Positions 62,215 to 64,000 of a stretch of 64,000 bases of DNA are shown here, one piece after another; position 1 is the first letter of the stretch, and each line of letters begins with the position of its first letter. Position numbers and translations under genes: made by a program. The DNA is from Paludibacteraceae bacterium (GTDB taxonomy: Bacteria; Bacteroidota; Bacteroidia; Bacteroidales; Paludibacteraceae): assembly GCA_017454915.1 (NCBI GenBank), contig JAFTCC010000021.1, forward strand, positions 60,539 to 124,538, given 5' to 3'. The notes beneath the pieces are model-generated. The model was not told the origin of the DNA. It was given only the letters and a program-made list of their open reading frames with translations, and did not search any database.

Positions 62215-63209
62215 TGTTTATAAATCAATATAAACCTTGGTTGAATCGTGTCAGCACGCTCATGAAGAGCGAGTTAAGGACCGAAATACCTTATGTGCGC
62301 CAACTAGTGGACTATCAAACAGCCTCAAGCGGAAAGATGTTGCGTCCGATATTGGTGTTGTTGTCGGCGAGGTTGGCAGGGACTGATAATGTTGATACTA
62401 TTCGTGCTGCCGCCGCAATCGAACTGATGCACAATGCCACATTGCTGCACGATGATGTGGTTGACCAGTCGCTTGTCAGACATAATCGTAAAACAGTCAA
62501 TGCGGTGTGGAGCGATAAGGCGGCTGTCCTGTTAGGCGATTACCTGTTGGCGGAAGCATTGTGCCTAATGACTAAAACACGTAGCTTAGCAATGCTGGAC
62601 AGCCTTATGAGATGCGGCTCGCAGTTGGCGGAAGGTGAATTGTATCAGCAAAAACAATCACACGAATTGCTTGCTGATGAGCAACGATATTATGACATCA
62701 TCGGTCGTAAGACTGCATCGTTATTCGCCTCGTGCGCTTATTGCGGAGCTTTGTCTGCCGGCGCGGATGAAGGGTTTGCATTAAGAATTGAGAAAATAGG
62801 AAGGGAAATAGGACTACTTTTCCAAATGCGTGATGATATTCTTGACTATGAACCTCAAAATGCTGCTCAAATAGCTAAACCCGTGTTACATGACATTTAC
62901 GAAGGAAAAATCACATTGCCGTTGCTGTTAGCGATTCATAATGCAACAGCGTCGGACAAGGCTCAAGTCTTCGAAATGATACGCAAAATGTCAGAACAAG
63001 GAGCCCCTGCGCCTGCCAATACAGATAATTACAAATTTTCGAAAGAGCAAGAGAGTGTCTTGAATTTTGTGATTGAAAACCATGGAATAGAAACTGCATG
63101 GGAGACTATAGAACGCAAAAAATACGCAATGAAAGCCGAACTGAATACGCTTGATGGTTCAGACGCTTTGATAGCTCTTCTTGACTTTGCCGTTGAACGC
63201 AACAGTTAA
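62214..63209 (+). CDS. Polyprenyl diphosphate synthase
   Basis: The 331-residue product is an all-helical trans-isoprenyl synthase: GKMLRPILVLLSARLAG near residue 42, the first aspartate-rich motif LLHDDVVDQS near 80, GDYLLAEAL, and the second one MRDDILDYEP near 206. These enzymes extend isopentenyl diphosphate chains to make the side chain of menaquinone (octaprenyl type) or precursors of it. The product length cannot be read off, but IspB/menaquinone type is most likely. Translation is coupled to murA by TGATG. Confidence 0.9.
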   Translation: MFINQYKPWLNRVSTLMKSELRTEIPYVRQLVDYQTASSGKMLRPILVLLSARLAGTDNVDTIRAAAAIELMHNATLLHDDVVDQSLVRHNRKTVNAVWSDKAAVLLGDYLLAEALCLMTKTRSLAMLDSLMRCGSQLAEGELYQQKQSHELLADEQRYYDIIGRKTASLFASCAYCGALSAGADEGFALRIEKIGREIGLLFQMRDDILDYEPQNAAQIAKPVLHDIYEGKITLPLLLAIHNATASDKAQVFEMIRKMSEQGAPAPANTDNYKFSKEQESVLNFVIENHGIETAWETIERKKYAMKAELNTLDGSDALIALLDFAVERNS

Positions 63210-63274
63210 ACCGATTCGGGTTAAACCACAATCGGCATAATGGTCGTTTTTGGGTAAAAAACTTATTTTCACCA

Positions 63275-63850
63275 ATGAAAACAAACTGGCGCCCCGGAAC
63301 ACTTATATATCCATTACCCGCAGTGCTTGTTAGCTGCGGCGACTGCCCTGAAAATTATAACGTGCTTACCGTTGCTTGGGTTGGAACAATTTGCTCCGAC
63401 CCTGCGATGTGCTACATATCCGTCCGCCCGAGCCGTCATTCGCACGCGTTGATTATGAAGACGGGAGAATTTGTGATAAACCTGACCACAGAGAACCTGG
63501 CACGCGCCACTGACTGGTGTGGGGTGAGGAGTGGCAAGGACGTGAACAAGTTTGAGGCAATGCACCTTACGCCTGAACCGGCAGCTGTGGTAAAAGCACC
63601 GGTCATAGCTCAATCGCCGCTGTCAATTGAATGCCGTGTGAAAGAGATTAAACACCTCGGCAGTCATGATATGTTTATCGCAGAAGTTGTTAATGTCATG
63701 GCTGACGAACAGTACATAAATAGTAAAACAGGCAAATTTGAGATGGAAAATGCGGGTCTGATAGCATATAGTCATGGTAATTATTACACATTAGGAAAAA
63801 AGATAGGCAAGTTTGGATGGTCAGTTGAGAAAAAAAAGAAAAAGAAATGA
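63275..63850 (+). CDS. Flavin reductase family protein (flavoredoxin-like)
   Basis: The 191-residue product has the FMN-binding split barrel: PLPAVLVSCGDCPENYNVLT and VAWVGTICSDPAMCYISVRP with RHSHALIMKTGEFVINL near the start, then SPLSIECRVKEIKHLGSHDM and FIAEVVNV. It resembles flavoredoxin-type proteins of anaerobes, which bind FMN and pass electrons or reduce flavin. The C-terminus is a run of lysines coded by AAA/AAG, prone to polymerase slippage. No partner oxygenase is nearby. Confidence 0.88.
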   Translation: MKTNWRPGTLIYPLPAVLVSCGDCPENYNVLTVAWVGTICSDPAMCYISVRPSRHSHALIMKTGEFVINLTTENLARATDWCGVRSGKDVNKFEAMHLTPEPAAVVKAPVIAQSPLSIECRVKEIKHLGSHDMFIAEVVNVMADEQYINSKTGKFEMENAGLIAYSHGNYYTLGKKIGKFGWSVEKKKKKK

Positions 63851-63929
63851 TAGATGTTATCATTGCTGTCCACTAAAAATCGCCAAGTGTTCTTTGAAAT
63901 TGTTGAAATATAGTTAGTTATAGAGATTT

Positions 63930-63962
63930 TTTGAGTCAACGGACTTGATTTTTGTATCTTTG
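63930..63962 (+). promoter_or_regulatory. Promoter of the next gene
   Basis: TTTG at 63930-63933, 21-bp gap, TATCTTTG at 63955-63962. It belongs to a reading frame that begins at 63971 or 63982 and runs off the window. Confidence 0.75.
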
Positions 63963-63981
63963 CAGCCAAAATGGTTTGCAT

Positions 63982-64000
63982 ATGTATCAATACAAGTACG
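63982..64000 (+). CDS. Start of a cut-off gene
   Basis: ATG at 63982 reads MYQYKY and leaves the window after six codons; an alternative ATG at 63971 is in another frame. Too short to identify. The promoter at 63930-63962 makes a real gene start likely. Confidence 0.4.

Noticed and set aside
63211..63258. Segment with ACAATCGGCATAATGG as a fourth copy of the intergenic hairpin
   Set aside because: The GGTC/GACC core is not preserved; similarity is only partial. It may be a decayed copy but cannot be counted.

Overview
The window is ordinary chromosomal DNA of a member of the Bacteroidales (Bacteroidota), most likely a gut or oral anaerobe; the family cannot be fixed from the sequence alone. 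The case rests on several lines: seven or more promoters of the Bacteroidota type (TTTG, 19-21 bp, TAnnTTTG), hardly any Shine-Dalgarno sequences, a MurF-alanine racemase fusion, DUF4290 and DUF3822 proteins, a type IX secretion plug-like protein, a BspA-type leucine-rich surface protein and a SusA-like neopullulanase. I see no phage, insertion sequence with transposase, plasmid gene or CRISPR array.

Layout. 1-3555: 3' part of a giant BspA-like surface protein. 3793-10618: secA, lgt, an RNase R lacking its usual N-terminal helix-turn-helix, and an S4 RNA-binding protein. 10750-14411: etfB-etfA-acyl-CoA dehydrogenase. 14486-16668 (minus): T9SS plug-like protein and prmA. 16769-21588: a zinc-less sirtuin, a flippase, and, on the other strand, an asparagine-synthetase-like protein and a GT4 glycosyltransferase, i.e. 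a small surface-glycan group. 21589-21937: a busy intergenic region with two good promoters, a leaderless start and a candidate small RNA antisense to the recG leader. 21938-26870: recG, an exported arginine-deiminase-family protein, tRNA-Glu(UUC), rpsT and a Bax-inhibitor-1 protein. 27082-33927 (minus): tRNA-Leu, dut, M16 peptidase and a TolC/HlyD/two-permease efflux set without an ATPase. 34090-34510: tRNA-Glu(CUC) and a 198-bp MITE-like inverted repeat. 34510-44060 (minus): deoD, then a long run KAS III-GT2-tilS-coaX-outer membrane protein-TPR-lptC-slyD-aroC. 44510-53088: nucleoside permease, rsmG, an MBL hydrolase, two Bacteroidales conserved proteins, rsmD, an M6 peptidase with a T9SS-like tail, a lipoprotein, a DnaQ-like exonuclease and a RibD-like reductase. 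53095-57020 (minus): RapZ-C protein, an APH-fold sugar kinase and murF-alr. 57131-63850: GH13 neopullulanase, an exported endonuclease/phosphatase, DUF4290, murA, a polyprenyl synthase and a flavin reductase. A promoter and a cut-off reading frame close the window.

How the genes fit together. Much of the window serves the envelope: peptidoglycan precursors (murA, murF-alr, perhaps AmgK-like recycling), lipoprotein maturation (lgt), protein export (secA, T9SS plug-like), LPS export (lptC), surface glycan and isoprenoid carrier synthesis. The rest is translation and tRNA/rRNA modification (prmA, rsmG, rsmD, tilS, rpsT, three tRNAs), DNA upkeep (recG, dut) and central metabolism (Etf/Acd, aroC, coaX, deoD).

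The most interesting items are the MITE-like element, a recurrent intergenic hairpin (CAATCGGTC-4nt-GACC) seen at three sites, and the candidate antisense small RNA beside recG. Variant enzymes add to these: MurA with Asp in place of the fosfomycin-target Cys, a sirtuin without zinc cysteines, and an asparagine-synthetase-like protein without Cys2. I did not find a clear new multi-gene system.
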